The notes beneath the pieces are model-generated. The model searched no databases and was not told the origin of the DNA. It saw only the letters and a program-made list of their open reading frames with translations. DNA of 64,000 bases, from the NCBI GenBank assembly GCA_910580075.1, contig CAJTVR010000009.1, positions 1 to 64,000 on the forward strand, read 5' to 3'. A program made the position numbers and the translations under genes. Source of the stretch: an uncultured Eubacterium sp. (GTDB taxonomy: Bacteria > Bacillota > Clostridia > Lachnospirales > Lachnospiraceae). Each line of letters begins with the position of its first letter. The stretch's first letter is position 1. Positions 8,404 to 17,347 of the stretch are shown piece by piece.

Positions 8404-10455
8404 ATGAAAAGAAGTATAAAATTTAAAGGGCGTCTGAGAAATTATATGTACAGCCCGATCTTGCTTACAATCTTGCTTGTATTCATGAATATCCCGATCT
8501 ATTTTTATCACCTGGAGGCCGGCTTTGTTACGTCTGCATTTACGCTGGTTTACTTTGTGATAGTAACAGTGAATTATCAGAAAAATAAACCGTTTTTTGT
8601 AAATGAACTGATTAATTTTGCAACTCAGTATGGAACTGTCCAAAGGAAGCTGCTGAATGAATTTGATATTGCATATGCACTGATTGATTATAATGGCAGA
8701 ATTCTCTGGGTAAACGAGAAGTTTACAGAGATGACAGGGAAGAATAAGGAATACCACAAATCCATTACGTCAGTATTTACACATATTACAAAAGAAATTC
8801 TGGATAAAAATAGAACGGAGTCCCAGCTGCATATTGCCTGGGGAGGGCGGGAATACCGTGCGAAGCTTAAGCGTATCGAATTTTCCAGCATTACACCGGA
8901 AAATGAAATGGTATCGGTAGAAGGCAGCGAGGAGTACATGACAGCTCTTTATCTGTATGATGAAACCCAGCTGAACCAGTATATAAGGGAAAACGACGAC
9001 CAGAAACTGGTAACTGCCCTGATTTATATAGATAATTATGAAGAAGTATTAAACAGCATAGAAGACGTGAAGCAGTCACTTTTGATTGCCCTCATAGACA
9101 GAAAAGTAAATAAATTTTTTTCCGGTATGGACGGATTAGTCCGCAAAATGGAGAAAGACAAATATTTTGTAGTTTTCCGCTATTTTTATCTTGCTAAAAT
9201 GGAAGAAGACAAGTTCAGTCTTCTGGAGGAAGTCAAGACAGTTAAAGTAGGCAACGAAATGCCTGTGACGCTCAGTATCGGTATTGGCAGCATGGGCGAT
9301 ACTTATAATCAGAGTTACGAATACGCACGTATGGCGATTGGCATGGCGTTAGGCCGGGGCGGAGACCAGGTTGTTGTAAAAGAAGGGGAACGTATTACTT
9401 ATTTCGGCGGCAGTTCGAAGCAGGTAGACAAAATGACCCGTGTCAAAGCCCGCGTCAAAGCGCATGCACTGCGTGAAATTATCGAAAGCCGCAGCCATGT
9501 TATAGTTATGGGACATCATATCGCAGATGTAGATTCATTTGGAGCAGCCATTGGTGTATACTGTGCCGGGCGCGTGCTTGATAAAAAAGTACAGATTGTG
9601 CTGAATGAAGTAACGACATCTCTTCGTCCGATTAAAGAATGTTTTAATGAAGAGAATGGATATGAACCGGATATGTTTATCGATGGAGATATGGCGGTAG
9701 AACTGACAGATAACAATACACTTGTAATGGTTGTAGATACAAACCGTCCGAATTATACAGACTGTCCGGAAATACTGAAACGGACAAAATCCATAGTTGT
9801 ATTTGACCACCACAGACAGGGCAGTGAGGTAGTAGAGAATCCGATTCTGTCTTATATAGAGCCGTATGCGTCTTCAACATGTGAAATGATAGCAGAAGTC
9901 CTGCAGTACTTTACAGAAAATATAAAACTGACATCTTCTGAAGCAGATGCTATTTATGCCGGCATTTTAATTGATACAAATAATTTTATGCAGAAAACAG
10001 GCGTACGTACTTTTGAAGCAGCAGCTTATCTGAGACGGTGCGGCGCTGAAGTAACCAGAGTCCGCAAAATGCTGCGGAATGATATGGCTGATTATAAAGC
10101 CAGGGCTGAGGTTATGCGGCATGCTGAAGTGTATCACGGGGCGTTTGCAATTTCTGTATGCCCTGCAGATAAAGTAGAAAGTCCGACAGTCGTGTCTGCG
10201 CAGTCTGCCAATGAACTGCTGAATATTATCGGAATCAAGGCCTCTTTTGTTATGACTGAATATCAGAACCGGATTTTTATAAGTTCCAGATCGATTGACG
10301 AAATCAATGTACAGTCTATTATGGAGCGTCTTGGCGGCGGCGGACATGCTAATATTGCCGGCGCGCAGTTATCAGACTGCAGTATAGAAGAAGCAAAACA
10401 GAAAATACGTGAAATATTAGATGTAATGATAGAAAAAGGAGAAATTGAAAAATGA
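8404..10455 (+). CDS. gdpP: Cyclic-di-AMP phosphodiesterase GdpP (DHH family)
   Basis: GdpP hydrolyses the second messenger c-di-AMP and so affects cell-wall and potassium homeostasis. From this start it has 683 residues, the usual size. Order: two membrane helices (first ~65 residues), a PAS-like segment (ALIDYNGRILWVNEKF), a degenerate GGDEF domain (SIGIGSMGDTYNQSYEYA), a DHH domain with GHHIADVDSFGAAIG, VVDTNRP and VVFDHHRQG, and a DHHA1 end with GGGGHANIAGAQL. The frame is open from ATG 8365, but that codon lies in the likely promoter, while 8404 is preceded by GGAAAGG. It overlaps rplI by 4 bases. Confidence 0.93.
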   Translation: MKRSIKFKGRLRNYMYSPILLTILLVFMNIPIYFYHLEAGFVTSAFTLVYFVIVTVNYQKNKPFFVNELINFATQYGTVQRKLLNEFDIAYALIDYNGRILWVNEKFTEMTGKNKEYHKSITSVFTHITKEILDKNRTESQLHIAWGGREYRAKLKRIEFSSITPENEMVSVEGSEEYMTALYLYDETQLNQYIRENDDQKLVTALIYIDNYEEVLNSIEDVKQSLLIALIDRKVNKFFSGMDGLVRKMEKDKYFVVFRYFYLAKMEEDKFSLLEEVKTVKVGNEMPVTLSIGIGSMGDTYNQSYEYARMAIGMALGRGGDQVVVKEGERITYFGGSSKQVDKMTRVKARVKAHALREIIESRSHVIVMGHHIADVDSFGAAIGVYCAGRVLDKKVQIVLNEVTTSLRPIKECFNEENGYEPDMFIDGDMAVELTDNNTLVMVVDTNRPNYTDCPEILKRTKSIVVFDHHRQGSEVVENPILSYIEPYASSTCEMIAEVLQYFTENIKLTSSEADAIYAGILIDTNNFMQKTGVRTFEAAAYLRRCGAEVTRVRKMLRNDMADYKARAEVMRHAEVYHGAFAISVCPADKVESPTVVSAQSANELLNIIGIKASFVMTEYQNRIFISSRSIDEINVQSIMERLGGGGHANIAGAQLSDCSIEEAKQKIREILDVMIEKGEIEK

Positions 10456-10898
10456 AAGTAATTTTATTGGAAGATGTAAAATCTGTCGGCAAAAAAAATG
10501 ATATTGTAGAAGTAAGCGATGCATTTGCACGGAATATGCTGATTAAGAAAAAACGCGGGGTAGAAGCTACCAGCCAGACTTTAAACGACTTAAAACTGCG
10601 TAACAGACGCGCAGAAAAAGATGCCGCTGAAAATCTTGCAGCAGCAAAACAGCTTGCAGAAGACTTAAAAGATAAACAGGTAGAAGTGAAGATCAAAGCA
10701 GGCGAAGGCGGACGCACATTTGGTTCTGTATCTACAAAAGAAATTTCAGAAGCAGTGAAGTCCCAGCTGGATTTAGAGCTGGATAAGAAAAAAATGCAGC
10801 TGGCTGAGCCGATTAAGGCACTCGGATTTTATGATGTTCCGGTAAAGCTGCATGCGCAGGTAACAGGAACACTGAGAGTACATGTTGTTGAAGGCTGA
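10452..10898 (+). CDS. rplI: 50S ribosomal protein L9
   Basis: Ribosomal protein L9 (148 residues), with the N-terminal globular domain MKVILLEDVKSVGKKND, the long connecting helix rich in Ala, Glu and Lys, and the C-terminal RNA-binding domain (AGEGGRTFGSVSTKEI). Its ATG overlaps the gdpP stop as ATGA, which suggests translational coupling. The gdpP-rplI-dnaB order is conserved across Firmicutes. Confidence 0.97.
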   Translation: MKVILLEDVKSVGKKNDIVEVSDAFARNMLIKKKRGVEATSQTLNDLKLRNRRAEKDAAENLAAAKQLAEDLKDKQVEVKIKAGEGGRTFGSVSTKEISEAVKSQLDLELDKKKMQLAEPIKALGFYDVPVKLHAQVTGTLRVHVVEG

Positions 10899-10903
10899 AA
10901 TCA

Positions 10904-12235
10904 ATGGAAGAAGCGCTTATAAAAAGAACCATGCCAAGCAGTATCGAAGCGGAGCAGTCGGTAATCGGATCTATGATGATGGACCGGGAAGCGATTATTG
11001 CCGCTTCGGAAACGTTAACGGAGCAGGATTTTTATCATAGCCAGTATGCAGTGCTGTTTGAATCTATGACAGAGCTGTTTAATCAGAACCAGCCGGTAGA
11101 TTTTATTACGCTGCAGAATAAACTGAAAGAAAAAGACCTGCCGCCCGAGGTCAGCAGTCTGGAATATATTAACGACCTTGTGGCAGCAGTGCCTACCTCT
11201 GCCAATGTACGGTATTATGCACAGATTGTAAAAGAAAAAGCGATGCTGCGCAGGCTGATTAAAGTGACAGAAAGCATTCAAAATGACTGTTATGCCGGGA
11301 ATAAAGATCTGGAATCTATTTTTGCAGATACAGAAAAAAATGTATTCCAGCTGCTGCAGAGCCAGGACAGCGGCGAATTTGTGCCGATTAAGCAGATTGT
11401 CATTCATGCTCTTGACCGGATAGAAAAAGCATCCAGGATACAGGGAAATGTAACCGGCATTGCAACAGGATTTATTGACCTGGACTACAGAATGTCCGGA
11501 CTGCAGCCTTCGGACCTGATTCTGGTAGCTGCACGCCCTTCTATGGGCAAAACGGCATTTGTTTTAAATATCGCGCAGTATACGGCTTTTCACAGCGATC
11601 TGGCAACTGCAGTGTTCAGCCTGGAAATGTCAAAGGAACAGCTTGTAAACAGGCTGTTTTCCCTGGAATCAAGAGTGGATGCACAGGTACTGCGCAATGG
11701 AAATCTCTCAGATGCAGAATGGGAAAAACTGATAGAAGGTGCCGGAACTATCGGGCGTTCCAGGCTGATTATCGATGATACGCCTGGTATTTCTATTACA
11801 GAGCTGCGTTCAAAATGCAGGAAATACAAACTGGAACATGATATCAGGCTGATTATTATCGATTATCTGCAGCTTATGTCCGGAAACGGAAGAACCGATT
11901 CCAGACAGCAGGAAATTTCAGAAATTTCCCGTGCATTAAAGGCGCTTGCCAGGGAACTGCACGTGCCTGTGATCGCATTATCCCAGCTAAGCCGTGCTGT
12001 GGAACAGAGACCGGACCACCGGCCGATGCTTTCAGATTTACGTGAATCAGGGGCAATTGAGCAGGATGCGGATGTGGTAATGTTTCTTTACCGTGATGAT
12101 TATTATAACAAAGATACAGATAAAAAAAATATTGCGGAAGTTATTATTGCAAAGCAGAGAAACGGCCCGATTGGCACAGTAAATCTGGTCTGGCTGCCGC
12201 AGTATACCAAATTTGCTAATATGCAGAAAGATTAA
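10904..12235 (+). CDS. dnaB: Replicative DNA helicase
   Basis: DnaB is the hexameric 5'-3' helicase of the replication fork. The 443-residue protein has the N-terminal primase-interacting domain (PSSIEAEQSVIGSMM), a linker, and a RecA-like C-terminal domain. The latter has Walker A ARPSMGKTAF (about 205-214), VFSLEMSKEQL, Walker B-like LIIIDYLQLMSG, and the ALSQLSRAVEQR and SDLRESGAIEQDADVV motifs. It starts 5 bp after rplI. No intein is seen. Confidence 0.97.
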   Translation: MEEALIKRTMPSSIEAEQSVIGSMMMDREAIIAASETLTEQDFYHSQYAVLFESMTELFNQNQPVDFITLQNKLKEKDLPPEVSSLEYINDLVAAVPTSANVRYYAQIVKEKAMLRRLIKVTESIQNDCYAGNKDLESIFADTEKNVFQLLQSQDSGEFVPIKQIVIHALDRIEKASRIQGNVTGIATGFIDLDYRMSGLQPSDLILVAARPSMGKTAFVLNIAQYTAFHSDLATAVFSLEMSKEQLVNRLFSLESRVDAQVLRNGNLSDAEWEKLIEGAGTIGRSRLIIDDTPGISITELRSKCRKYKLEHDIRLIIIDYLQLMSGNGRTDSRQQEISEISRALKALARELHVPVIALSQLSRAVEQRPDHRPMLSDLRESGAIEQDADVVMFLYRDDYYNKDTDKKNIAEVIIAKQRNGPIGTVNLVWLPQYTKFANMQKD

Positions 12236-12242
12236 AATACAC

Positions 12243-12276
12243 AGCTGCCGCAATTTTATATAATGCGGCAGCTTTA
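12243..12276 (+). terminator. Terminator after dnaB
   Basis: A perfect 10-bp stem, AGCTGCCGCA with TGCGGCAGCT, has an 11-base AT-rich loop followed by a short T run. Confidence 0.8.
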
Positions 12277-12606
12277 ACTATTCAGACAGGCAGTCAGTTT
12301 CAGGTTTGATTCCTGTTTTGAGGCAAAAAGTTATCTCCTTCCTTTTCAGATTTTTTTCTTAATTCTGATTTATCAGACAGAATATTCCATAATTCTCTTT
12401 TAAAATCTTCTTTAACTGTTTTTTTCTGTCAGTATTTCACGATGAAATCAAATTGTGCATGGACATGCAGTAAGCTATACTTTATTACAGAAGTGACTTG
12501 TTACAGTTCGGCGCGGGCTGGATTTTATACAGTGCATGCTGAAAGCCGGGCTATAGCAGTTATAATGCTTCGACCCGCCATGCATTAGAAAAAGGAGGTT
12601 TTCTAA
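12277..12606. other. Intergenic region without a recognised gene
   Basis: About 330 bases, partly T-rich. A TATAAT near 12560 may be the -10 of the downstream MerR-like gene, but its -35 is poor. I see no open frame with a ribosome binding site and no clear RNA motif. Confidence 0.5.
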
Positions 12607-13317
12607 GTGGAAAAGGTACGTTATATGATTTCGGATGCAGCAAACATTGTGCAGGTTGAATCACATGTTTTGCGGTACTGGGAAGATGAATTGGAGCTGT
12701 CAGTTCCAAGGAATGAACTGGGACACCGCTATTATACACAGGAAAACATACAGGAATTTTTAAGGATAAAAGAATTAAAAGAACGCGGATACCAGCTCAA
12801 AGCAATCAGGCTTATTTTACAGGACGAAAAAGAGCGTAAGGAGGAGAGTACAGAAAGTACTATGGAGAGAACTCTGAGTCCTATGGAGCCGGCAATCCGG
12901 ATAGAAAAAGTGGATGGCGTAGAAATTGGCGAGGAGGTATTAAAAAGAGAGATGTCTAAAAATGAAGTGATCCATGTAACACAGAAAACAAGCCAGCTGG
13001 ATGAGGATATGCAGCGTGAAAAACGTATGGAACAGTTCCAGTCAATGATGACAGAAATCGTACGTAAAGCAATCAGCGAAAACAACCAGGATCTGGGAGA
13101 AGAAGTCGGAATCCAGGTCGGTGAACATGTCATAAAAGAAATGAATTATCTGATGCGTACGCAGGAAGAACAGGAAGAGGAACGCTTTCGCAAACTGGAT
13201 GAGGCAATACGAAGCATGGGCAAAGGCAGACGGCGCATGAAAAAAGAACGGTTAAGCCGTAAAGAACGTAAAATGCTAAAAAACAAGAATGAACTGGCTC
13301 CTGATTTAATGATTTAA
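12607..13317 (+). CDS. MerR-type HTH protein with coiled coil
   Basis: A 236-residue DNA-binding protein starting at GTG 12607, supported by the ribosome binding site AAAAAGGAGGTT. Residues 5-73 form a MerR-like winged helix (MISDAANIVQVESHVLRYWE, then LGHRYYTQENIQEFLRIKEL and ERGYQLKAI). The rest is charged and helical (Glu, Lys, Arg, Met-rich; about 90-235), probably a coiled coil, and ends in a very basic segment (RRRMKKERLSRKERKMLKNK). No effector-binding domain is visible. The architecture resembles the chromosome-anchoring RacA/MerR-like group as much as a classical regulator. The role is inferred only. Confidence 0.75.
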   Translation: MEKVRYMISDAANIVQVESHVLRYWEDELELSVPRNELGHRYYTQENIQEFLRIKELKERGYQLKAIRLILQDEKERKEESTESTMERTLSPMEPAIRIEKVDGVEIGEEVLKREMSKNEVIHVTQKTSQLDEDMQREKRMEQFQSMMTEIVRKAISENNQDLGEEVGIQVGEHVIKEMNYLMRTQEEQEEERFRKLDEAIRSMGKGRRRMKKERLSRKERKMLKNKNELAPDLMI

Positions 13318-13452
13318 ATGATACCTGCGGGCGATGAAATTTTCCATACAGCCTGAGACCGTATCTGATGTAAACAGGCTGTATCAGAAATATGTTCTTG
13401 TCTGTCAGTATGTATTGGAGGAAAAGATTGCCGTACATATGGGATAATAAAT

Positions 13453-13483
13453 AAAACCGCCGGTTTTCCGGCGGTTTTAGAAT
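13453..13483. terminator. Bidirectional terminator between MerR-like gene and ferredoxin
   Basis: An 11-bp stem, AAAACCGCCGG with CCGGCGGTTTT, has a TTTT loop. A-tracts and T-tracts on both sides let it serve the two convergent genes. Confidence 0.85.
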
Positions 13484-13563
13484 GTTTACAGATAAAGCGG
13501 ATAGCTTTTCTGTCACGTGTATAGTTCTTTTGTATGTATTACAAATTCGCTATCTGCGGGTAA

Positions 13564-13734
13564 TTAACCCTCTTCAATAGCACCTGTAGGACAGGCACCA
13601 GCACATGTTCCACAGTTAACGCAGGAATCAGCGTTGATTTCATATTTTCCGTCGCCTGCAGCGATTGCCCCTACTGGACATTCTCCTTCACATGTTCCAC
13701 AGTTAACACAAGCATCTGTAATTTTGTATGCCAT
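13564..13734 (-). CDS. 2[4Fe-4S] ferredoxin
   Basis: A 56-residue clostridial-type bacterial ferredoxin, a low-potential electron carrier. It has two CxxCxxCxxxCP clusters: CVNCGTCEGECPVGAI near residues 9-24, and CVNCGTCAGACPTGAI near 38-53. The two halves are near-repeats, including at DNA level. The ATG (complement of 13732-13734) follows AAGGAGGATCTAAAC. It is transcribed alone, convergent with the MerR-like gene. All eight cysteines are present. Confidence 0.96.
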   Translation of the reverse strand: MAYKITDACVNCGTCEGECPVGAIAAGDGKYEINADSCVNCGTCAGACPTGAIEEG

Positions 13735-13786
13735 TGTTTAGATCCTCCTTATAATTTGATAGATACGAACCTTGTCCGCTGAACTT

Positions 13787-13815
13787 ATTCTAATACAAAA
13801 ATGCAATTAATACAA
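13787..13815 (-). promoter_or_regulatory. Promoter of the ferredoxin gene
   Basis: On the minus strand, TTGTAT and TAGAAT are separated by 17 bases. The -10 lies about 50 bases before the start codon. Confidence 0.6.
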
Positions 13816-13899
13816 GTGGGAAAATGCAACAATTATATTCAGACTGTATTATTTTTAATACAACCATTTACGCTTAGCACAATTAGATGCATGTATAAT

Positions 13900-13928
13900 T
13901 TGACATTAAAACTGCACTATAGTATATT
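13900..13928 (+). promoter_or_regulatory. Promoter of the DUF1858 gene
   Basis: TTGACA at 13900-13905, a 17-base spacer, and TATATT at 13923-13928. Confidence 0.7.
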
Positions 13929-13986
13929 TATTAGGAACAGGGGCAGATTATAAATGCCTAAAACAAAGAAAAGGAGAATCACAATT

Positions 13987-14202
13987 ATGGCACAGCAGGT
14001 TACAAAAAGTACAATGATAGGAGAACTGCTTCAGATTAACGAAAACATTGCACCGCTTTTATTAAATATTGGCATGCATTGTCTGGGATGCCCGTCTTCA
14101 CAGATGGAAACAATTGAAGAAGCGGCTATGGTTCATGGAATTGCACCAGATTCACTTGTGAAAGAAATAAATGATTTTTTAGCTCAGAATGAAACAAAAT
14201 AA
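13987..14202 (+). CDS. DUF1858 domain protein
   Basis: A 71-residue protein of the DUF1858 family, often seen with hybrid-cluster or redox proteins; the function is not established. It contains IGELLQINENIAPLLLNIG, then MHCLGCPSSQMETIEEAA with a CxxC-type pair. The frame is open from 13954, but the ATG at 13987 is preceded by AAGGAGAATC and gives the usual family N-terminus, so that start is chosen. It is monocistronic, between its own promoter and a strong terminator. It is divergent from the ferredoxin gene. Confidence 0.88.
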   Translation: MAQQVTKSTMIGELLQINENIAPLLLNIGMHCLGCPSSQMETIEEAAMVHGIAPDSLVKEINDFLAQNETK

Positions 14203-14235
14203 GAAATGTATATGAACTACAGTTTATATTAAAAG

Positions 14236-14304
14236 AAGGGACTGCCGCATGAGAGAGCATGTTTGAAAAATGCTCTGTTTTTCATAATGAGGCAGTCCCT
14301 TTTG
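14236..14304. terminator. Terminator between DUF1858 gene and mecA
   Basis: An outer stem, AAGGGACTGCC with GGCAGTCCCTT, encloses a second hairpin (AGAGCAT... ATGCTCT) and is followed by TTTTG. It can serve both convergent genes. Confidence 0.85.
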
Positions 14305-14342
14305 TAATGAAATTCTTTTTATGTGGTTTGGAAGCAGCTTTC

Positions 14343-15158
14343 CTAAATAGCGGCAAACTGCTGTAATGCCCGGCTGCGTATCATACAGTCAAAATGTTCG
14401 TTAAAATAGGCTTCTATGGAATCTGTGAAATTAATCTGTGTGGAATATTCAGATAAAATATTGCATACTTTGTTAAATTCTTCAGGTGTATGAGAACTTT
14501 TATGGACTACCAGATAAAATAAATGGGTCTGTGAGTCGCGGAACAAAGTATTGTCTCCATGGTAATAGCCGTCCAGTACATTCGAAATCTTAGACATTGT
14601 ATCCAGATTATGAATCAGGAACAGCTTGGTCAGATCAACAGGGATTTCAACTGCAGGAGAACTAGGTATCGTTTCTTTTGTTTCACGTCTGACAGCCTGG
14701 TCTAATGGAATAAAGTCTTCCTGTTTATTCTTTTTCTTTTTCGTATTCTCTGTATTGGCCCTGGCTTCTTGCTGAATCTTCTGGAACCAGTCTAATATAT
14801 CATTGGCGCTGGCCGCTTCGTAAGGTTCGCCCTGATCAAGACCGCGGCCTGAGAAAGAATCATCATAATCAGAATCTGAAAACTTGGAGAAACGGGTATC
14901 CAGCTCTTCCGGGTATTCCACTTTGGTAATCAGCAGGATAATCGTATCGGACGATACCGGTATTGCTTCTATCATCAAAGGGATGTCGTCTGCTTCAAAT
15001 CCAAATTCATAAGAAGCCTGCTGCATCATATCGCGAAAGAGATTTTTTGCTTTTTCTGTTCCGTATGCCAGTTCACTAATTTTTAAGTGGCGGTCTGCGA
15101 GATCTTCCTTAGTCAGTGTGCAACGAATCTGGGTGTCACTTACTTTTTCGATTTTCAT
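14343..15158 (-). CDS. mecA: Adaptor protein MecA
   Basis: MecA is an adaptor that delivers substrates to the ClpC unfoldase, affecting competence and sporulation control in Bacillus. This protein has 271 residues. It shows the N-terminal MKIEKVSDTQIRCTLTKEDLADRH domain in which substrates bind, a polar, charged linker (about 100-170, with a KKKKNKQED run), and the C-terminal ClpC-binding domain. The start follows AAGGGAGTGATTTA on the minus strand. It is monocistronic. Confidence 0.9.
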   Translation of the reverse strand: MKIEKVSDTQIRCTLTKEDLADRHLKISELAYGTEKAKNLFRDMMQQASYEFGFEADDIPLMIEAIPVSSDTIILLITKVEYPEELDTRFSKFSDSDYDDSFSGRGLDQGEPYEAASANDILDWFQKIQQEARANTENTKKKKNKQEDFIPLDQAVRRETKETIPSSPAVEIPVDLTKLFLIHNLDTMSKISNVLDGYYHGDNTLFRDSQTHLFYLVVHKSSHTPEEFNKVCNILSEYSTQINFTDSIEAYFNEHFDCMIRSRALQQFAAI

Positions 15159-15324
15159 TAAATCACTCCCTTAATACTTTCTTATGGTATATTGTATTAT
15201 ATTAAAATTGCAAATGTCAGCTTGAAGTAACCAAAGTATATAAAAAATACATATGTTAGTCAAGCATAGAATGTACTTATTTTTTAAAATTTTTATAAAA
15301 ATTTAAATTTTTCACAAAAAAGAC

Positions 15325-15353
15325 TTGCAAAATAGTTTTATGCATGTTATAAC
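15325..15353 (+). promoter_or_regulatory. Promoter of the kinase cluster
   Basis: TTGCAA at 15325-15330, a 17-base spacer, and TATAAC at 15348-15353. The AAAGGAG site is at 15385-15391. Confidence 0.65.
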
Positions 15354-15413
15354 AGTTACAAGAGATGCTTACACCCTTAGTCAGAAAGGAGTTCAAGCAT
15401 TAATATTTCAAGT

Positions 15414-16718
15414 TTGTCCGGCAAATACCGATTTGTTTCCTGTTTAGGAAAGGGAAACAGCAGCGAAGTATTTTTAGCCGAACACAGGAAACTGAAGGCG
15501 TATCGCGCAGTTAAGTGTATCAGTAAGAATTTACATTCTATGCAGCCGCAGTTTCTTCTGGAAGCAGATATTCTAAAAAATCTGAAACATCCCGGTATCC
15601 CCACTATTTATGATGTAGAAGAAGATAATGAGTCGTTTTATATTATTGAGGAATATATCCAGGGACAATCATTAGAAGCATTTGTGCTTCATCAAGACTG
15701 TATTTCCATAGATACGGCAGTACATATCACACTGCAGATCTGCGATGTAATCAGATACCTGCATGAACGGAAACCGGAACCGATTATTTATCAGGATTTA
15801 AAGCCTGAACATATCATATTATGTGGAAAACGCATTGTTTTAATCGATTTTGGCATCTCATCTTTTATTACCAGCAGTGGAAATGCATTCCAAAATTTTG
15901 GAACCGAAGGTTTTGCACCGCCTGAAAAATATCAGGGTATGTCTTCTGATGCCAGGACAGATATCTACGGCATGGGAAAAGTACTGGAATTTATGGCATC
16001 CAGGGTGTTAAAAGAAGAGTTCCAAATTCTCAGACCGTTTATACAAAAAGCTACAGCTTATTCCAGGGAGGACCGCTATTCTTCCATTGAGGAATTCATG
16101 TCAGAGCTGAGTCAGATCATAAAAAACGGTTATCAGAATCATCAGCATATAAAAACAAAGCATCTCTTAAAAGAAATAGCAGTAGCAGGAACACAGCCGA
16201 GGGTGGGAACTACGCACCTGGCAATCGCCCTGACCTGTTTTTGCAGTCAGTATTACGGCCCGTGTATTTATCAGGAGTATCATAAATCAGACTGTATCCG
16301 GCTTCTTGCAAAACAAGACGCCGGATATATGAGAAAAGACGGTCTGGTCATATATGAGAAGTTTCGGGGCATGCCATATTATGGAGAAGGAATTGCACAA
16401 TGGGACAGAGCAGAAAGACTGTATATTCAGGATTACGGTATACAGATACAGGATATTCTGGAAGAAGATAAAAGGCTGATAGTTGTAATGGGAAGCAGAC
16501 CGTGGGAATGCGGACGGACAAGAAACCTGTTAGAGAAAATCAGCCTGCGCAGAAATCTTGTACTGATTTGTAATTATGGAGACAGTATACAGGCAAAAAA
16601 TCTAGCCAGAACGTATCATCACCGTGTATACTGCTTTCCGCTGGACGCAGATCCGTTTCGGATGACAAGGGAAAAACGGAAATGGTTTGAAAAGCTGCTG
16701 CGGCAGGAAGGATGGTGA
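15414..16718 (+). CDS. Ser/Thr protein kinase fused to a P-loop ATPase-like domain
   Basis: A eukaryotic-type protein kinase (about 1-245) with a second domain (about 250-434). Kinase motifs are GKGNSSEV (glycine loop), AVKCI with the ATP-binding Lys, YQDLKPEHI (catalytic loop with Asp and Lys; HRD is YQD and the usual metal-binding Asn is His), IDFG, and FAPPE. The second domain begins VAGTQPRVGTTHLAIALT, like a degenerate MinD/CpaE Walker A. No membrane segment is seen. TTG 15414 is the first conventional start but lies 22 bases from AAAGGAG. An in-frame ATT at 15399 sits 7 bases from it and adds NISSL. It overlaps the next gene by 7 bases. Confidence 0.85.
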   Translation: MSGKYRFVSCLGKGNSSEVFLAEHRKLKAYRAVKCISKNLHSMQPQFLLEADILKNLKHPGIPTIYDVEEDNESFYIIEEYIQGQSLEAFVLHQDCISIDTAVHITLQICDVIRYLHERKPEPIIYQDLKPEHIILCGKRIVLIDFGISSFITSSGNAFQNFGTEGFAPPEKYQGMSSDARTDIYGMGKVLEFMASRVLKEEFQILRPFIQKATAYSREDRYSSIEEFMSELSQIIKNGYQNHQHIKTKHLLKEIAVAGTQPRVGTTHLAIALTCFCSQYYGPCIYQEYHKSDCIRLLAKQDAGYMRKDGLVIYEKFRGMPYYGEGIAQWDRAERLYIQDYGIQIQDILEEDKRLIVVMGSRPWECGRTRNLLEKISLRRNLVLICNYGDSIQAKNLARTYHHRVYCFPLDADPFRMTREKRKWFEKLLRQEGW

Positions 16719-17305
16719 ATAAACTGAATGGATTTTTAACCAGAAAACTGAAAGAGAAGATCAGTATTGGTATTATAGGAATAGGAATGGGATGTGGAGC
16801 GACACACCTTACAATTGCGCTGGCCAACTATCTGCAGTCCGGCTTGGGAAAAAAGACTGCAGTTATAGAATTGTCAGGACGGGAAGATTTAAAAAGTATG
16901 ATTCGCAAAGAGGGAAGAGGAAAACAGAAGATCTTAGATGTCCGGTATTTTACAGATATCTGTGTGGGGAAAATACCAGAAATTATGAACAGCGGATATG
17001 AAGTTTTTTTGTTAGATCTCGGCGGAGATTATAAAGCAGCCAGAGAGGAGTTTCTGCGCTGTGACCGTAAAATTGTAATAGGCAGCATCAGCCCATGGAG
17101 ATCCTTTGCTTATGAGAAGTTTATAGAAAATGCCATTGCATCAGAAAACTGTAAATTGTGGGAATTTCTGGTTTTGTCTGCTAATATTCTGGATAAAAAA
17201 AAGATACAAAAAAGATATGGAATGCATTTGCTAAGCGTACCCTGGATTGAAAATCCATTTTATTTAAACAAAGAAGATATTATGTTTTTACAAAAAATTA
17301 TATAG
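16712..17305 (+). CDS. MinD/CpaE-like P-loop protein
   Basis: A 197-residue protein related to the MinD/ParA/CpaE ATPases. The N-terminus shows IGIIGIGMGCGATHLTIALA, a variant Walker A in which the canonical GKT/GKGGVGKT lysines are missing and ATH takes that place. The same GxTH pattern occurs in the second domain of the upstream kinase. VFLLDLGGDYKAA near 103-115 matches the Walker B region. The start overlaps the kinase stop by 7 bases and uses AGGAAGG inside that gene, indicating translational coupling. CpaE-like proteins of this kind belong to tight-adherence (Tad) pilus loci, but no pilus motor or pilin lies nearby. Confidence 0.75.
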   Translation: MVNKLNGFLTRKLKEKISIGIIGIGMGCGATHLTIALANYLQSGLGKKTAVIELSGREDLKSMIRKEGRGKQKILDVRYFTDICVGKIPEIMNSGYEVFLLDLGGDYKAAREEFLRCDRKIVIGSISPWRSFAYEKFIENAIASENCKLWEFLVLSANILDKKKIQKRYGMHLLSVPWIENPFYLNKEDIMFLQKII

Positions 17306-17347
17306 GGGGATAAGAAAATTCTAAGATACCGGACGAAAGTAATACTG

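Noticed and set aside
10349..10717. Minus-strand frame across gdpP and rplI
   Set aside because: It lies opposite two certain genes and has no supporting start signal.
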